Position numbers and translations under genes: made by a program. This document shows positions 27,159 to 37,226 of a stretch of DNA of 64,000 nt, piece by piece. The stretch is from NCBI RefSeq assembly GCF_013366925.1, contig NZ_JAALDK010000001.1, forward strand, positions 2,735,089 through 2,799,088, in the 5' to 3' direction. The notes under the pieces are model-generated. The model did no database searches. It was not told the origin of the DNA and saw nothing but the letters and a program-made list of their open reading frames with translations. The DNA comes from Paraburkholderia youngii (GTDB lineage: Bacteria; Pseudomonadota; Gammaproteobacteria; Burkholderiales; Burkholderiaceae). Numbering within the stretch: position 1 is the first letter of the stretch; each line of letters starts with the position of its first letter.

Positions 27159-27917
27159 TCAACCGGCGACACCCGTGATCCGCAGCACGCCGCCCTTCCC
27201 CAACGCCTCCCGCGTCTCGACCAGCGTCGTCCGCGCGGCGCGCGCATCGCCGGCGAGTCGCAGCAGCGCACCCAGTTGCGATGGCTGCCGGAGCAATTCG
27301 CGCAAAATCGGCCCGAGCGCGGTGGTGCCGTCGTCGCGCAGGCCCGCCGTCGCGGCCGGCGGCAGCGTGCGCCAGGCCGGATCGACGACCGCTCGACACA
27401 CGGCGAACGGCAGACCGCGAGCGGCAGCGGTCGCCCCCGCGATGTGCGATTCCATGTCCACCGCTAGCGCGCCGGTCGATTCGTACAGCCCGCGTTTGTC
27501 TTCAGCGGTGATCAGCGGCGCGGCGACCGCCGCCGTCGCGCCACGGCGCACACGTCCCGCGAGCCCTTCGGCGGTCCTGACGTCAGTTACCGCGGCGGCA
27601 ATCCGCTCCGACCACTGCCGATCCGTGTCGATGCGTCCAAACGGTCCATGCACCGCATCCGCGACGATCAGCGTCCCCGGTTCCAGATCCGGCGCGAGTC
27701 CGCCCGCCGTGCCGAAACTGACGATCCCCGCCGCGCCGCGAGCGACCGCAGCGCTTAGCGCGCGCTCGAGCAGATCGGCCCGTGCCGCGTACACGACCTC
27801 GACGCGCTCGCTGCCGTCGCCACGCGCGATGCGCGCCTCGAACGCCATGCCCGTCACGACGATCACCGGCAAACGGCTATCGCCCGTTCCGACGGACGGC
27901 GTCATCGACACGGACAT
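27159..27917 (-). CDS. hpnG: Hopanoid-associated nucleoside phosphorylase HpnG
   Basis: A 252-residue PNP/UDP family protein. FGTAGGLAPDLEPGTLIVADAV and the purine-binding DMESHIAGATAAARGLPF motif are present. HpnG removes adenine from adenosylhopane to give ribosylhopane, after HpnH. It starts 3 bases after the shc stop and ends the hpnD-hpnE-shc-hpnG operon. The opposite half of the pathway (hpnH) lies across the accessory insertion. Confidence 0.9.
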   Translation of the reverse strand: MSVSMTPSVGTGDSRLPVIVVTGMAFEARIARGDGSERVEVVYAARADLLERALSAAVARGAAGIVSFGTAGGLAPDLEPGTLIVADAVHGPFGRIDTDRQWSERIAAAVTDVRTAEGLAGRVRRGATAAVAAPLITAEDKRGLYESTGALAVDMESHIAGATAAARGLPFAVCRAVVDPAWRTLPPAATAGLRDDGTTALGPILRELLRQPSQLGALLRLAGDARAARTTLVETREALGKGGVLRITGVAG

Positions 27918-27920
27918 CCG

Positions 27921-30005
27921 TCACATCCCGACCGTGACGCGCGTGAGCCCATTGCGCTTCAGATGACGGAAGCGCGCGAGCGCCCACAACGGGAAGAACT
28001 TGCGATAGCCGTGGTAGCGCAGATAAAACACGCGCGGAAAGCCCGTCGCGGTAAAGCGCGTTTCGTCCCACAGCCCATGCTCGCGCTGCTCACGCTGCAG
28101 ATAGTCGATCCCACGCGCCACCGCGTCGTGATCGACCTCGCCCGCCGCCATCAGCCCGAGCAGCGCCCAGGCGGTCTGCGACGCGGTGCTCGGCGCGCGC
28201 TCGTAGCCGCGATAGTCGAGCTTGTAGCTCTCGCCGCCCTCGCCCCAACCGCCGTCCTCGTTCTGGATCGACACGAGCCATTGCACCGCGCGCCGCATGC
28301 GCGGGTCGTCGTGCGACATGCCCGCCGCGTTCAGCGAGCACAACGCGGTCCATGTGCCGTAGATGTAGTTCAGGCCCCAGCGGCCGTACCAGCTGCCGTC
28401 CGACTCCTGCTCCTGCAGCATGTAGTCGAACGCGCGCTGCGCCGGCTCGCTGTTTTGCGGCAACTCACCGATCTGCGCGAACATCGACAGACAGCGGCCC
28501 GACACGTCCGCGGTCGGCGGATCGAGCAGCGCGGCGTGATCCGAGAACGGAATGTTGTTCAGGTAGTACTGGGTGTTTTCCGGCTCGAATGCACCCCAAC
28601 CGCCTTCGCTGCTTTGCATGCCGACTACCCATTCGCGCGCGCGGGCAATCGCTTCACGATCGACATCGGACTTCGTGAGCGCAGCCGAACGATGCATCGC
28701 CATCACGACCACCGCCGTATCGTCGACGTCCGGGTAATGCGCGTTGTTGTACTGGAACGCCCAGCCGCCCGGCCGCACGTTCGGACGGCGCGAAATCCAG
28801 TCGCCGCGCACGTCGAGAATCTGCAGCGGACGCAGCCACGCGAGCCCGCGTTCGGCCGCCTGTTCGGCGCGCGCTTCGCGGGTTTCGAGCAAAGCGTGCG
28901 CGGCGAGCGACGTATCCCACACCGGCGACAAACACGGCTGGCAATACGCTTCGTCGTCCTTGATGACGAGCAGCTTGTCGAGCGACTTGCGAGCGATCGC
29001 GCGGTTCGGATGATCGGCCGGATAGCCGAGCACGTCGTACATCATCACCGAGTTGGCCATCGCCGGGAAGATCGCGCCGAGGCCGTCCTCGCCGTTCAGC
29101 CGTTCGTCGACGAACGCGACAGCCGCGCGGATCGCGCGTTCGCGGCTCGCCTTCGGCAACAGGCCATCGACCGCGCGCAGCACTGTATCGACACAGCGGA
29201 AAAAGCCGAACCAGCCCGCGTGCTGATGCGGTGCGCGCTCGTTCATGCCGGTGTTCACGGGCGCGCCGCGGAACAGCTCGTCGATGCGCACCTTGCGCGG
29301 GTTACGCGCGAGCGGCCGCTTCGCGTTGAGCACGAGCAGCGGCACGATCACCGTGCGCGCCCAGTACGACACCTTCGACAGGTGGAACGGGAACCACATC
29401 GGCAGCAGCATGATCTCGACCGGCATCATCGGCACCGCGCGCCACGACACCACGCCGAAGAGGGCGAGCAGAATTCGCGTGAACACGTTCGCGTGTTCCG
29501 CGCCGCCGTGCGCAAGGATCGCGTCGCGCGCGCGCACCATGTGCTCGGCGTCGACCGGGTCGCCGATCATCTTCAGCGCGAAGTACGCCTTCACGCTCGC
29601 GCTGATGTCGAGCGCGCCATCGGTGAAGAGCGGCCAGCCGCCATTCGGCAACTGGATGCGGCGCAGATAGCGCGCGATCTTCTGTTCGAGTTCGAGGTTC
29701 GGCGTCTCGCCGAGGTAGTGCACCAGCAGCACGTATTCGGCCGGAATCGTCGCGTCGGCTTCGAGTTCGTAGATCCAATGGCCGTCCGGCTGCTGCGCGG
29801 CCAGGATCGCATCGGTCGCGCGCGTGATCGACGCGTCGAGCGGGCTCGCGCCGGCAGTTTGCATGGCCGACGGCGTTGCGGTTGCCAATGCGTCCGCCAC
29901 GGCGGGCGCGTTGGCAACCACGGCAGCTTCGGCCAGGTTCGGCGCCGCATCGGCGGCTTCGGGCAGCACCGCGTCGAGCGGCTGGGTTTGAGATAAGTCG
30001 TTCAT
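27921..30005 (-). CDS. shc: Squalene-hopene cyclase
   Basis: A 694-residue enzyme that cyclises squalene to hopene and hopanol at the inner membrane. The catalytic DXDD motif is DVDD at residues 426-429. Several QW repeats are visible (for example QNEDGGWGEGGESY, QEQESDGSWYGRWG and QQPDGHWIYE). Length is slightly above usual because of an Ala-rich N-terminal extension of about 55 residues. The start overlaps the hpnE stop by 4 bases (ATGA). It is the central enzyme of the hopanoid locus (also called hpnF). Confidence 0.96.
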   Translation of the reverse strand: MNDLSQTQPLDAVLPEAADAAPNLAEAAVVANAPAVADALATATPSAMQTAGASPLDASITRATDAILAAQQPDGHWIYELEADATIPAEYVLLVHYLGETPNLELEQKIARYLRRIQLPNGGWPLFTDGALDISASVKAYFALKMIGDPVDAEHMVRARDAILAHGGAEHANVFTRILLALFGVVSWRAVPMMPVEIMLLPMWFPFHLSKVSYWARTVIVPLLVLNAKRPLARNPRKVRIDELFRGAPVNTGMNERAPHQHAGWFGFFRCVDTVLRAVDGLLPKASRERAIRAAVAFVDERLNGEDGLGAIFPAMANSVMMYDVLGYPADHPNRAIARKSLDKLLVIKDDEAYCQPCLSPVWDTSLAAHALLETREARAEQAAERGLAWLRPLQILDVRGDWISRRPNVRPGGWAFQYNNAHYPDVDDTAVVVMAMHRSAALTKSDVDREAIARAREWVVGMQSSEGGWGAFEPENTQYYLNNIPFSDHAALLDPPTADVSGRCLSMFAQIGELPQNSEPAQRAFDYMLQEQESDGSWYGRWGLNYIYGTWTALCSLNAAGMSHDDPRMRRAVQWLVSIQNEDGGWGEGGESYKLDYRGYERAPSTASQTAWALLGLMAAGEVDHDAVARGIDYLQREQREHGLWDETRFTATGFPRVFYLRYHGYRKFFPLWALARFRHLKRNGLTRVTVGM

Positions 30006-31270
30006 CGGCGTTCCATCTGTTGATTCAGCAGTGTATCCGCGGCCTTCTGGCCGGAGCGGATGGCACCTTCGAGCATCGCGGGCAGGCCGGTGGACGTCCA
30101 GTCGCCTGCGAGCAGCAAATTGTTCCAGCGAGTGCGCGTGCCCGGTCGCAGCGTCTCCTGCTCGGGCAGCGCGGCAAACATCGCGCGCGGTTCGATCACG
30201 ACCTGCCAGCGCGGTAGCGGCGCGAGCGGCAGTTTCACCGCCGCTGCGACCTCGGCCCAGACGGTCGCCGCGAGCGCGTCGTGCGGCATGTCGAAGAGCC
30301 GCTCGTCACCGTTGAGCGTCACCGACAGGCGGTCGTCGAACGCAAACAACCATTCGGCCGTTCCGTTCAGCAGCGCGCTGATCTGCGGCAAACCGACCGG
30401 CGGCTCGACCGCGAAATGCACGCTCAGCGCGGCCGCGAAACGCGTCGGCGCACGCAGCCCCGGCACCAGCGCCGCTGCGGCTTCGGGCGGCAGCGCCAGA
30501 ATCACCGCCTCGTTGGCGCCGAGCGTGATGCTCTCATCGGCGAAATGCAGCGCCTGCACACGCGCCGGGTCGGCCGCGAGCGCGATGTCGCGCAGACGCG
30601 AACCGAGCCGGATCGTCGCGCCGCCGTGCTGCAGGAGCCGCAGCGCCGGATCGACGAACGCACTGCCAAGACCATTACGCGCAACGAGCGGCCGGCACGC
30701 GAGCCCGCCCGCGAACAGCGTTTCGCGCACGAGCGCGCCGGTCAGCTCGGCCGACGCGTCGCGCGGCTCCAGGTTCAGCAGCACATGCAGCAGCGGCCGC
30801 AGCAGCCGGTCCCATAGCGGACCGTCACAGCGCATCGTCTGCGCGACGCTGCGGCCGGGCTTCGCGAACAGCAGCGGCACGAGCGACAGGTAATCGGTCG
30901 GTACCGTGTTCGGCACGCGCGCATGCGCATCGAAAATCCACCACGGCAAACGCCCCGGCGACAGACGCACGCTCCAGCGCGAACGCGTGGCCAGATCGAC
31001 GAACGGATACTCGGGCTGCGCGGGGCCGACCAGTTCGTCGGCGGCGCCGATCGCACGCACGTAGTTCAGCGTCGCGGCATTGGCCGACAGCACGATGTGA
31101 TTGCCGCTGTCGAGCGTCGCACCGAGCCTCGAGTCGTAGTACGAACGGCAGCGGCCGCCCGCGTAATCCTGCGCTTCGTGCAGCACGACCCGCGCGCCGC
31201 GCCGCTGCAACTGCACAGCGGCGGCGAGCCCGGCCACGCCCGCGCCGACCACGTGGACGAGCTTCGGCAT
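30002..31270 (-). CDS. hpnE: Hydroxysqualene dehydroxylase HpnE
   Basis: A 422-residue FAD-dependent amine-oxidase-fold enzyme that reduces hydroxysqualene to squalene. The dinucleotide fold VHVVGAGVAGLAAAVQLQRRG is at residues 5-25, the second FAD motif at the C terminus (NLLLAGDWTSTGLPAMLEGAIRSG, seen in parts). The ATG at 31270 begins the conserved fold; an upstream extension overlaps hpnD. It is 4 bases after hpnD and overlaps shc, giving a tight operon. Confidence 0.92.
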   Translation of the reverse strand: MPKLVHVVGAGVAGLAAAVQLQRRGARVVLHEAQDYAGGRCRSYYDSRLGATLDSGNHIVLSANAATLNYVRAIGAADELVGPAQPEYPFVDLATRSRWSVRLSPGRLPWWIFDAHARVPNTVPTDYLSLVPLLFAKPGRSVAQTMRCDGPLWDRLLRPLLHVLLNLEPRDASAELTGALVRETLFAGGLACRPLVARNGLGSAFVDPALRLLQHGGATIRLGSRLRDIALAADPARVQALHFADESITLGANEAVILALPPEAAAALVPGLRAPTRFAAALSVHFAVEPPVGLPQISALLNGTAEWLFAFDDRLSVTLNGDERLFDMPHDALAATVWAEVAAAVKLPLAPLPRWQVVIEPRAMFAALPEQETLRPGTRTRWNNLLLAGDWTSTGLPAMLEGAIRSGQKAADTLLNQQMERR

Positions 31271-31274
31271 CAGC

Positions 31275-32123
31275 TCAGAAAAGCGCGTAACGCGCGACGA
31301 TCCACAGCAGGCGCAGCTTCGGCTTGCTGACCTTCGTGCGCGGAACGTCGAAGCCGCGCTCCAGCGTACGCTCGAGCAGCACGCGATAGACGCCCGACAT
31401 GATGCGCGGCGCACGCACTTGAGCGCGCGGCTCGCGATCCATGATCGCATCGGATTCGGCGAAGTGCTGCTTCGCGCGCTCGGCGAGCGTCGCGCAAACG
31501 AGCGGCAGCGTCGGGTCGTCGGCGATCTGCCGCGGGTTCGTGGCCGCGATGCCTTCGCGCGCGAGCAGCTCGCGCGGCAGATAGCAGCGGTTGATGTCCG
31601 CGTCTTCGTCGATATCGCGCAGGATGTTGGTGAGCTGCAGCGCGCGGCCCAGATGGTGCGCGAGCAGCCGGCCCGGCTCCTCACGCATCCCGAATATCCT
31701 CACCGACAGACGGCCGGCCGCGCTCGCGACGCGGTCGCAATACAGGTCGAGCGTGGTGTCGTCGGGCGCGCAGATGTCGGCGGCGGCGTCCATCGCCATG
31801 CCGTCGATCATCGCGTGAAAATCCTCGCGTTGCAGATGAAACGTGTGAATGTGCCGCGTCAGCGCGCGCAGCGACGCCCGCGGCTGGCCGGCGTAGCACG
31901 CGTCGATGTCCGCGCGCCATTGCTCGAGCCCGGCCGCGCGCTCGGCGCGCGGCAGGCTGCTGTCGGCGATGTCGTCGACCGCGCGGCAGAACGCGTAGAC
32001 CTGGTACATCGCATCGCGCTGCGCCGCCGGCAAGATGCGCATCGCGAGATAAAACGAGCTGCCGGACGTGGCGGCAGCCGCGTCGATTTCAGTATCGTCC
32101 ACGACGAGATTGGAAACAGCCAA
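31275..32123 (-). CDS. hpnD: Presqualene diphosphate synthase HpnD
   Basis: A 282-residue trans-isoprenyl diphosphate synthase that joins two farnesyl diphosphates. Both aspartate motifs are intact: AFCRAVDDIADSS and NILRDIDEDADINRCYLP. The only in-frame ATG lies at 32339, far upstream in low-complexity sequence. A TTG at 32123 behind a GGAG ribosome site gives the family start length (MAVSNLVVDD), so I chose it. It begins the hpnD-hpnE-shc-hpnG operon. Confidence 0.9.
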   Translation of the reverse strand: MAVSNLVVDDTEIDAAAATSGSSFYLAMRILPAAQRDAMYQVYAFCRAVDDIADSSLPRAERAAGLEQWRADIDACYAGQPRASLRALTRHIHTFHLQREDFHAMIDGMAMDAAADICAPDDTTLDLYCDRVASAAGRLSVRIFGMREEPGRLLAHHLGRALQLTNILRDIDEDADINRCYLPRELLAREGIAATNPRQIADDPTLPLVCATLAERAKQHFAESDAIMDREPRAQVRAPRIMSGVYRVLLERTLERGFDVPRTKVSKPKLRLLWIVARYALF

Positions 32124-32355
32124 GACGATCTCCGCTGGAGGCGCCCGCTGAAAGGCGTTCAAAGAGGTTTTTATGCCGACCCGCAAGGCAGTGTGCCCGC
32201 GCGCGCGGACACGCGCGAAACATCCGGCTGGGCGGCCGGAAACGGCGAAAAGTATAGCAATCTTTGCCGGTGACCGCAGATTGGGCGGCCAATGAGGACG
32301 CAAAGAAAGGCCGCCGGGCGCGGCGAGCTGGAACCGCACCGCCCTCGCTAGCGAA

Positions 32356-33306
32356 TCAGGCCCCCGCGAGCCGGAACGCGACCGCGCAGTTGCGGCCCTG
32401 GCGCTTTGCTCTGTAGAGCGCCGCGTCGGCCTCGTTGATCAGCACGTCGTACGCGGGTACGCCCTCGCGCGCCGACGCGCCGCCGAGGCTCGCGGTGACC
32501 GGCACGCTGGTGCCGATCAGCTCGACCGGCGTTTCCTCGATCACGCGACGGATCTTCTCCGCCACCAGCATCGCGTCGTCGAGCGGCGTGCACGGCAGCA
32601 GCAGCGCGAACTCCTCGCCGCCGAAGCGCCCGAACGTGTCCTGCGCGCGCACCACACCCGCGACACGCTGCGCCATCACGCGCAGCACCGTATCGCCGAC
32701 GCCGTGACCGAACTGGTCGTTGATCCGCTTGAAGTGATCGAGATCGAACAGCAGCATCGACATGTCGCCGCCGTAGCGCTGCCAGCGCGTGAACTCGTCG
32801 CGCAGCCGCGCTTCGAAAAAGCGCCGGTTCGCGATGCCGGTCAGCCCGTCGCGATTCGCATACTCCTGCAGCTTCGCAACCGCCTCCTCGCGCTCGCGCT
32901 GCACAATGCTCACATGCGTCACGTCGGAGATCGTCACGCACACGGCCACCACTTCGCGGCCGCGCATCAGCGGCATGAACGTGCAGTCCTGCTGCATGAA
33001 GTCGACCCCACCGGTGATCGGCCGGTCGTGATCGAACTTGAACAGATAGGGGCGCTGCTCCCACGAGCTGAACGCGAAGCTGCCGAGCTGGAATACGCTC
33101 TCGATCTTGCGCGACAGCCACACGCGCGGCAGCTCCGGAAAGTTCTGGTAGATCGAGCGGCCGACCACCTGCTCCGCCGACAGGCCGCTATGGTCCTGCA
33201 TGAAGCGATTCCACATCAGCACGTTCAGTTCGCGATCGAGCACGAAGATGCCAAAACCGACCCGCTCGACCACGAGGTCGCTCAACGATTCCACTGGGAC
33301 ATTCAT
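32356..33306 (-). CDS. PAS-GGDEF diguanylate cyclase
   Basis: A 316-residue soluble protein. A PAS domain (residues about 8-135; VGFGIFVLDRELNVLMWN) precedes a GGDEF domain with GGEEF at 229-233 and an RAQD inhibitory site at 220-223. It makes cyclic di-GMP in response to a signal sensed by the PAS fold or through its partners. The ATG at 33306 overlaps the CheC-like gene by 4 bases, so it is the last gene of a receiver/CheC/cyclase operon. Confidence 0.9.
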   Translation of the reverse strand: MNVPVESLSDLVVERVGFGIFVLDRELNVLMWNRFMQDHSGLSAEQVVGRSIYQNFPELPRVWLSRKIESVFQLGSFAFSSWEQRPYLFKFDHDRPITGGVDFMQQDCTFMPLMRGREVVAVCVTISDVTHVSIVQREREEAVAKLQEYANRDGLTGIANRRFFEARLRDEFTRWQRYGGDMSMLLFDLDHFKRINDQFGHGVGDTVLRVMAQRVAGVVRAQDTFGRFGGEEFALLLPCTPLDDAMLVAEKIRRVIEETPVELIGTSVPVTASLGGASAREGVPAYDVLINEADAALYRAKRQGRNCAVAFRLAGA

Positions 33307-33926
33307 AGACTGGACAGCAGCGCATCGAGCGCTTCGTTCATGTGACGGATTGAGTCTTCGGCCATCAGCATCACGAGATGCGCGCGAAAACTCTGATGTT
33401 CGAGCGCGAAGTTCACTTCGACGAGCAGCGCCACCTGCCATTGCAGCACGCCGGGCTGGAACACTTCGTCGAGCGTCAGCGTGTCGCCGAGCACGCCCGG
33501 CGCGGAAAACACCGGCGTGCGGCCGAGCTGGTCGAGTATCGACGACACGCACGCGCCCGACAGCAGGTTCGCGACGTCGAGCATCAGTTCGCGCTCGCCG
33601 ATCGCCTCGTAGCTCGAACGCGCGTACGGGTCGCTGACCAGCGAACACAGCTGCGCGATGCTGTCGCTGCGACAGATCACCAGCACCTCGCCCTTGATAT
33701 CCGAGCGAAAGCCCTGACGCACCGCGCTGACCGTGTCGTCGATGTGGGTCATCTCGCGCAGCGTGCGCGCCGCATCGCTCACCGCGACCATCTTCACGCG
33801 CGGCACCGACAGCTCGATAAACGAATCGAGCAGTCCCGCGAGCCGCGTCGCGGCCCGGCCCATCGCAAGGTTGGCGATTTCCTGTAGCGCGTCGCGCTGG
33901 TCTTCGGTGAAGGCGGGCTCAGACAT
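33303..33926 (-). CDS. CheC-family protein-phosphatase-like protein
   Basis: A 207-residue CheC/CheX-type protein. The first phosphatase motif reads LQEIANLAMGRAATRLA (E16, N19). The second (LMLDVANLLSGACVSSI) keeps the Asn but has Asp in place of Glu. CheC proteins dephosphorylate CheY-type receivers, and the receiver gene lies immediately upstream, overlapping by 8 bases. It probably resets that receiver and thereby controls the cyclase encoded next. Confidence 0.87.
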   Translation of the reverse strand: MSEPAFTEDQRDALQEIANLAMGRAATRLAGLLDSFIELSVPRVKMVAVSDAARTLREMTHIDDTVSAVRQGFRSDIKGEVLVICRSDSIAQLCSLVSDPYARSSYEAIGERELMLDVANLLSGACVSSILDQLGRTPVFSAPGVLGDTLTLDEVFQPGVLQWQVALLVEVNFALEHQSFRAHLVMLMAEDSIRHMNEALDALLSSL

Positions 33927-34284
33927 ACAAGCCGTACTCCTTGAGGATGGGCAGGACCGCCTCCGGCGTCACCGGCTTGGCGATGAACGCGATCGCGCCG
34001 AGCTCGCGCACGCGCTCCTGGGCGAGCGGCTGCACGTCGGCGGAAACGACGATCACGAAGGTATTGAGGTCCTCGTGCTGCAACGCCTCGAGGACCTGGT
34101 AGCCGGTCATGTCCGGCATCGTCAGATCGAGGAACATCACCGAGGCCTTGCCGTCGCGATAGAGCGCGAGCGCCTCGCGCCCGTTCGTCGCGTAGGACAC
34201 GTCGACAGTCCAGTCGGGCGGCAGTGCCTTCGTGAGCAACTTGCGGGCGAGCAGCGAATCGTCGGCGATCACAATGGGCAGCAT
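33919..34284 (-). CDS. CheY-like single-domain response regulator
   Basis: A 121-residue receiver. Acidic pocket residues are D8 and D9, the phosphorylated residue is D53 (MFLDLTMPD), and K103 is in IAKPVTP. There is no output domain. It leads the operon with the CheC-like phosphatase and PAS-GGDEF cyclase. The divergent hybrid kinase at 34890 is a candidate phosphate donor. Confidence 0.92.
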   Translation of the reverse strand: MLPIVIADDSLLARKLLTKALPPDWTVDVSYATNGREALALYRDGKASVMFLDLTMPDMTGYQVLEALQHEDLNTFVIVVSADVQPLAQERVRELGAIAFIAKPVTPEAVLPILKEYGLYV

Positions 34285-34889
34285 GGCAACGGCGGGTCGG
34301 GCGGTTTTTTAGGCGGGCGGATAAAGGAATCGGCTCGTTCGTTTGCGCGCTTTCCGCGCCTGGTCGTTTGCGTTTTGTTCGTCCCGACAGCGGAGGACAG
34401 CACGCCTTCACGTGATGCCGACCGATGCGCGACCAGGTACAGTGGCGCCTGTCGAATTGCAATTGCCTATGGCGAGAGGGGTGCTAAATGCAGCAGGACG
34501 CGTTTTGGCGGACCTCGACGATCCGGCGCACAGAGGCGGCAACGGCCTTTTATCGTGGCGAGGATTGTCGAAGCAAAGCCGCGCAAAAGCAACTCGCCGA
34601 AATCGCCGACGGTAACGATCTGTTTCCAGACTAGGTTAATTTGAGAAATAGTTTTATCGTCAGGACCGGCAATCTTTTAAGTTTATCCTTTTGTGTACGT
34701 TTGCGCTTCCCGATTCGTCGCTGTTTTAAAACCGCTCTTAAAGAACGGCCGGTACGGTGGACGCGCGTCCCCGACGCTTTGCGGCAAGTTTTTCCGCGCT
34801 CCGTCTATGCTTGTTCTGAAGGCGGCATGGTGCCGGCAATGGCCCGATACGGGGCTGCCAGATTCGAACGACTTTTCGCGTCAACGACA
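34285..34889. other. 605-bp divergent spacer with AT-rich promoter region
   Basis: The spacer separates the receiver operon from the hybrid kinase. The segment 34634-34745 is clearly AT-rich for this genome and should hold promoters. The kinase frame is open back to 34641, but that extension has no domain resemblance. No operator or hairpin is obvious. Confidence 0.5.
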
Positions 34890-37184
34890 ATGACATCAGA
34901 CCAGGTCGACTCCGTGCGAGCGGGCCGCCTTTCGGGTCGTCCTTCCCGCGAGCAGGACGACGCGTCGTTTCCCGCCGTACCGGAACAGAACTTCCAGGTA
35001 CGTCGCATCACACTGATCGCGCTGCTGGTCGCGGCGATCGTGCTGCCGTTCGTCTACGTCGCGGCGATGGCATTCAGCGATCTGCGCTCGCGCGAGGCCG
35101 ATGCGACCGAGCTGGCGCTGCGTACGGTGCGGATCGCCGAAGAACACGCATTGAAGGTGTTCGACATGAACGAGACGCTGAACTCGCGCATCGTCGATCT
35201 GACCGAGGGCCTCGACGACGACGGCATCCGCGCGCGCGAACACACGATTCACGACAAGTTGCGCACGATGGGCGGCGGCTATCCGCAGGTGGCTTCGGTG
35301 TCGATCTACGGCGAACAGGGCGCGCTGCTGGTGAGCAGCCGCCTGTATCCGGCGCCGGAAATTTCGGTCGGCCAGCGCGACGATTTCGTCGGCATCCGCG
35401 ACGGCAGCGTGATCGAACGCGTGTCGAAAGTGATGACGGGGCACGTCAGCGGCGAGCAGGTGTTCAACATGGGCGTCGCGCGCCAGCAATTCAACGGTTC
35501 GTTCGCGGGAACGGTGTCGATCGCGCTGCGGCCCAGCTATTTCGATGCGTTCTATCGCGAGTTGCTCGGCAACAGCGACGACACGCCGATCATCATGAGT
35601 CTCGTGCGCACCGACGGCGCGGTCCTCGCGCATTACCCGCGCGGCCCCCGCGAGCCGACCGCGCTCGCACCGGATTCGCCGTTCGCCGAAGCGGTTTCGC
35701 ACGGGCAGCGCTCCGGCGTCGTGCGGATGCACTCGAGCTTCGCCGACGGCAACCTGATCGTCGCATTCCGGCACGTCGGCTCGTATCCGGTCTACGTGCT
35801 GTGCGGCTATCGCACGTCGGCGATCTGGGCCGCCTGGTACAGACACCTGAGCGTGCTGATCCTGTCGATGTTCACGCCGTCGATCGCCCTGTGGTGCGTG
35901 ATCTGGCTGTCGCTGCGCCGCCTCGGCGCCGAAGAGGAAGCGTGGCAGCGCTGGCAGGCCGAGGCATCGATGCGCCGCTCGATCGAATCCGCGTACCGCC
36001 AGTCGCGCAAGATGGAAGCGCTCGGCACGCTGGTCGGCAGCGTCGCGCACGACTTCAACAACCTGCTGATGATCCTGTCGGCCAATGTGCAGATCGTGCG
36101 ACGGCGCGGCGTCGGCGGACTGGAGCGCGAACTGTCGGCGATGGAGCGCGCGTTGAAGAGCGGCCAGTCGCTGACGCGGCAGCTACTCGGCGTCGCGCGC
36201 AAGCAGCCGCTGCGCACCGAGACGCTGTCGCTCCAACGCTGGCTGCCGTCGTGCCGCGAGCTGCTGCGGGCGTCGCTCGGCGCGAAGGTGTCGCTCGTGA
36301 TCGATAGCGGCGTCGACACCTGGCCGGTGCGTGTGGATGTTGCCGAGCTCGAGCTCGCGCTGATCAACGTCGCCGTCAATGCGCGCGACGCGATGGCCAA
36401 CGGCGGGCGCTTCACCGCGCGCGCGAGCAACGTCGTGTTCCGCCACGAGGACGGCTTTCCGCTGACCGGCGAGTTCGTGCAGCTGTCGCTCGAGGACACC
36501 GGCGCCGGCATGGCACCCGACGTGCTCGCGCACGCGTTCGAGCCGCTTTACACGACCAAGTCCAAAGGCATGGGCACGGGGCTCGGGTTGCCGCAGGTCT
36601 TTGCATTCTGCGAGGGCTCGGGCGGGCTCGCGGCAATCGACAGTGCGATCGGCGCGGGGACCGCGGTGCGGCTCTATCTGCCGCGCGCGTCGACCGAGCC
36701 GCAGACGGCTGGACCCGCCGAAGCGCTCGCGCCCGCAAGCGACGCGCCGCACGGTCTGCGCGTGCTGCTCGTCGAGGACAACGAAGAAGTCGCCGCCGGC
36801 ACCGAGGCGCTGTTGCAGATGATGGGCCACCAGGTGAGCTGCGTGTTCAACGCCGACACGGCGCTGCGCGTGCTCGACGACGCCCGCGCGAAGCGCGCGG
36901 ACACCGGCGAGCCGCTGCCGTTCGATCTGGTGCTGTCGGACATTCACATGCCGGGCAAGATGAACGGCATCGATCTGGCCGAAGCGGTGCTCGGATTCGA
37001 CCCGCCGCTGCCGGTCATTCTCGTCACCGGCTACGCGGAAGAGCTCGACCGCGCGCGGCACGTGAACGTGCGCGTGCTGTCCAAACCATTCGATATCGGA
37101 CTGCTCGAACAGCTGCTCGAAACGATCCAGCACAACACCGTGCAGACGAGCGCCGATACCGCCACGGATCCGGCCGATACCTGA
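34890..37184 (+). CDS. Hybrid sensor histidine kinase with Cache-type sensor and receiver
   Basis: About 764 residues from the ATG at 34890. A membrane helix (about residues 40-60) is followed by a periplasmic sensor of the dCache type, a second helix (about 320-340), HisKA (SVAHDFNNLLMILSAN; phospho-His about residue 386), HATPase (DTGAGMAPDVL, GTGLGLPQV) and a receiver (LVEDNEE; phospho-Asp about 683 in DLVLSDIHMPG). In-frame ATGs at 34827 and 34839 are alternatives. It is divergent from the receiver/CheC/cyclase operon and may feed it. Confidence 0.88.
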   Translation: MTSDQVDSVRAGRLSGRPSREQDDASFPAVPEQNFQVRRITLIALLVAAIVLPFVYVAAMAFSDLRSREADATELALRTVRIAEEHALKVFDMNETLNSRIVDLTEGLDDDGIRAREHTIHDKLRTMGGGYPQVASVSIYGEQGALLVSSRLYPAPEISVGQRDDFVGIRDGSVIERVSKVMTGHVSGEQVFNMGVARQQFNGSFAGTVSIALRPSYFDAFYRELLGNSDDTPIIMSLVRTDGAVLAHYPRGPREPTALAPDSPFAEAVSHGQRSGVVRMHSSFADGNLIVAFRHVGSYPVYVLCGYRTSAIWAAWYRHLSVLILSMFTPSIALWCVIWLSLRRLGAEEEAWQRWQAEASMRRSIESAYRQSRKMEALGTLVGSVAHDFNNLLMILSANVQIVRRRGVGGLERELSAMERALKSGQSLTRQLLGVARKQPLRTETLSLQRWLPSCRELLRASLGAKVSLVIDSGVDTWPVRVDVAELELALINVAVNARDAMANGGRFTARASNVVFRHEDGFPLTGEFVQLSLEDTGAGMAPDVLAHAFEPLYTTKSKGMGTGLGLPQVFAFCEGSGGLAAIDSAIGAGTAVRLYLPRASTEPQTAGPAEALAPASDAPHGLRVLLVEDNEEVAAGTEALLQMMGHQVSCVFNADTALRVLDDARAKRADTGEPLPFDLVLSDIHMPGKMNGIDLAEAVLGFDPPLPVILVTGYAEELDRARHVNVRVLSKPFDIGLLEQLLETIQHNTVQTSADTATDPADT

Positions 37185-37226
37185 CGTCCGCGTCGTCCCG
37201 GCGTCATTTACCAGGCCTTGTAAAAA

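Noticed and set aside
27963..29996. 677-codon frame antisense to squalene-hopene cyclase
   Set aside because: It is an Arg/His-rich shadow of a well-conserved gene caused by high GC. It has no domain resemblance.
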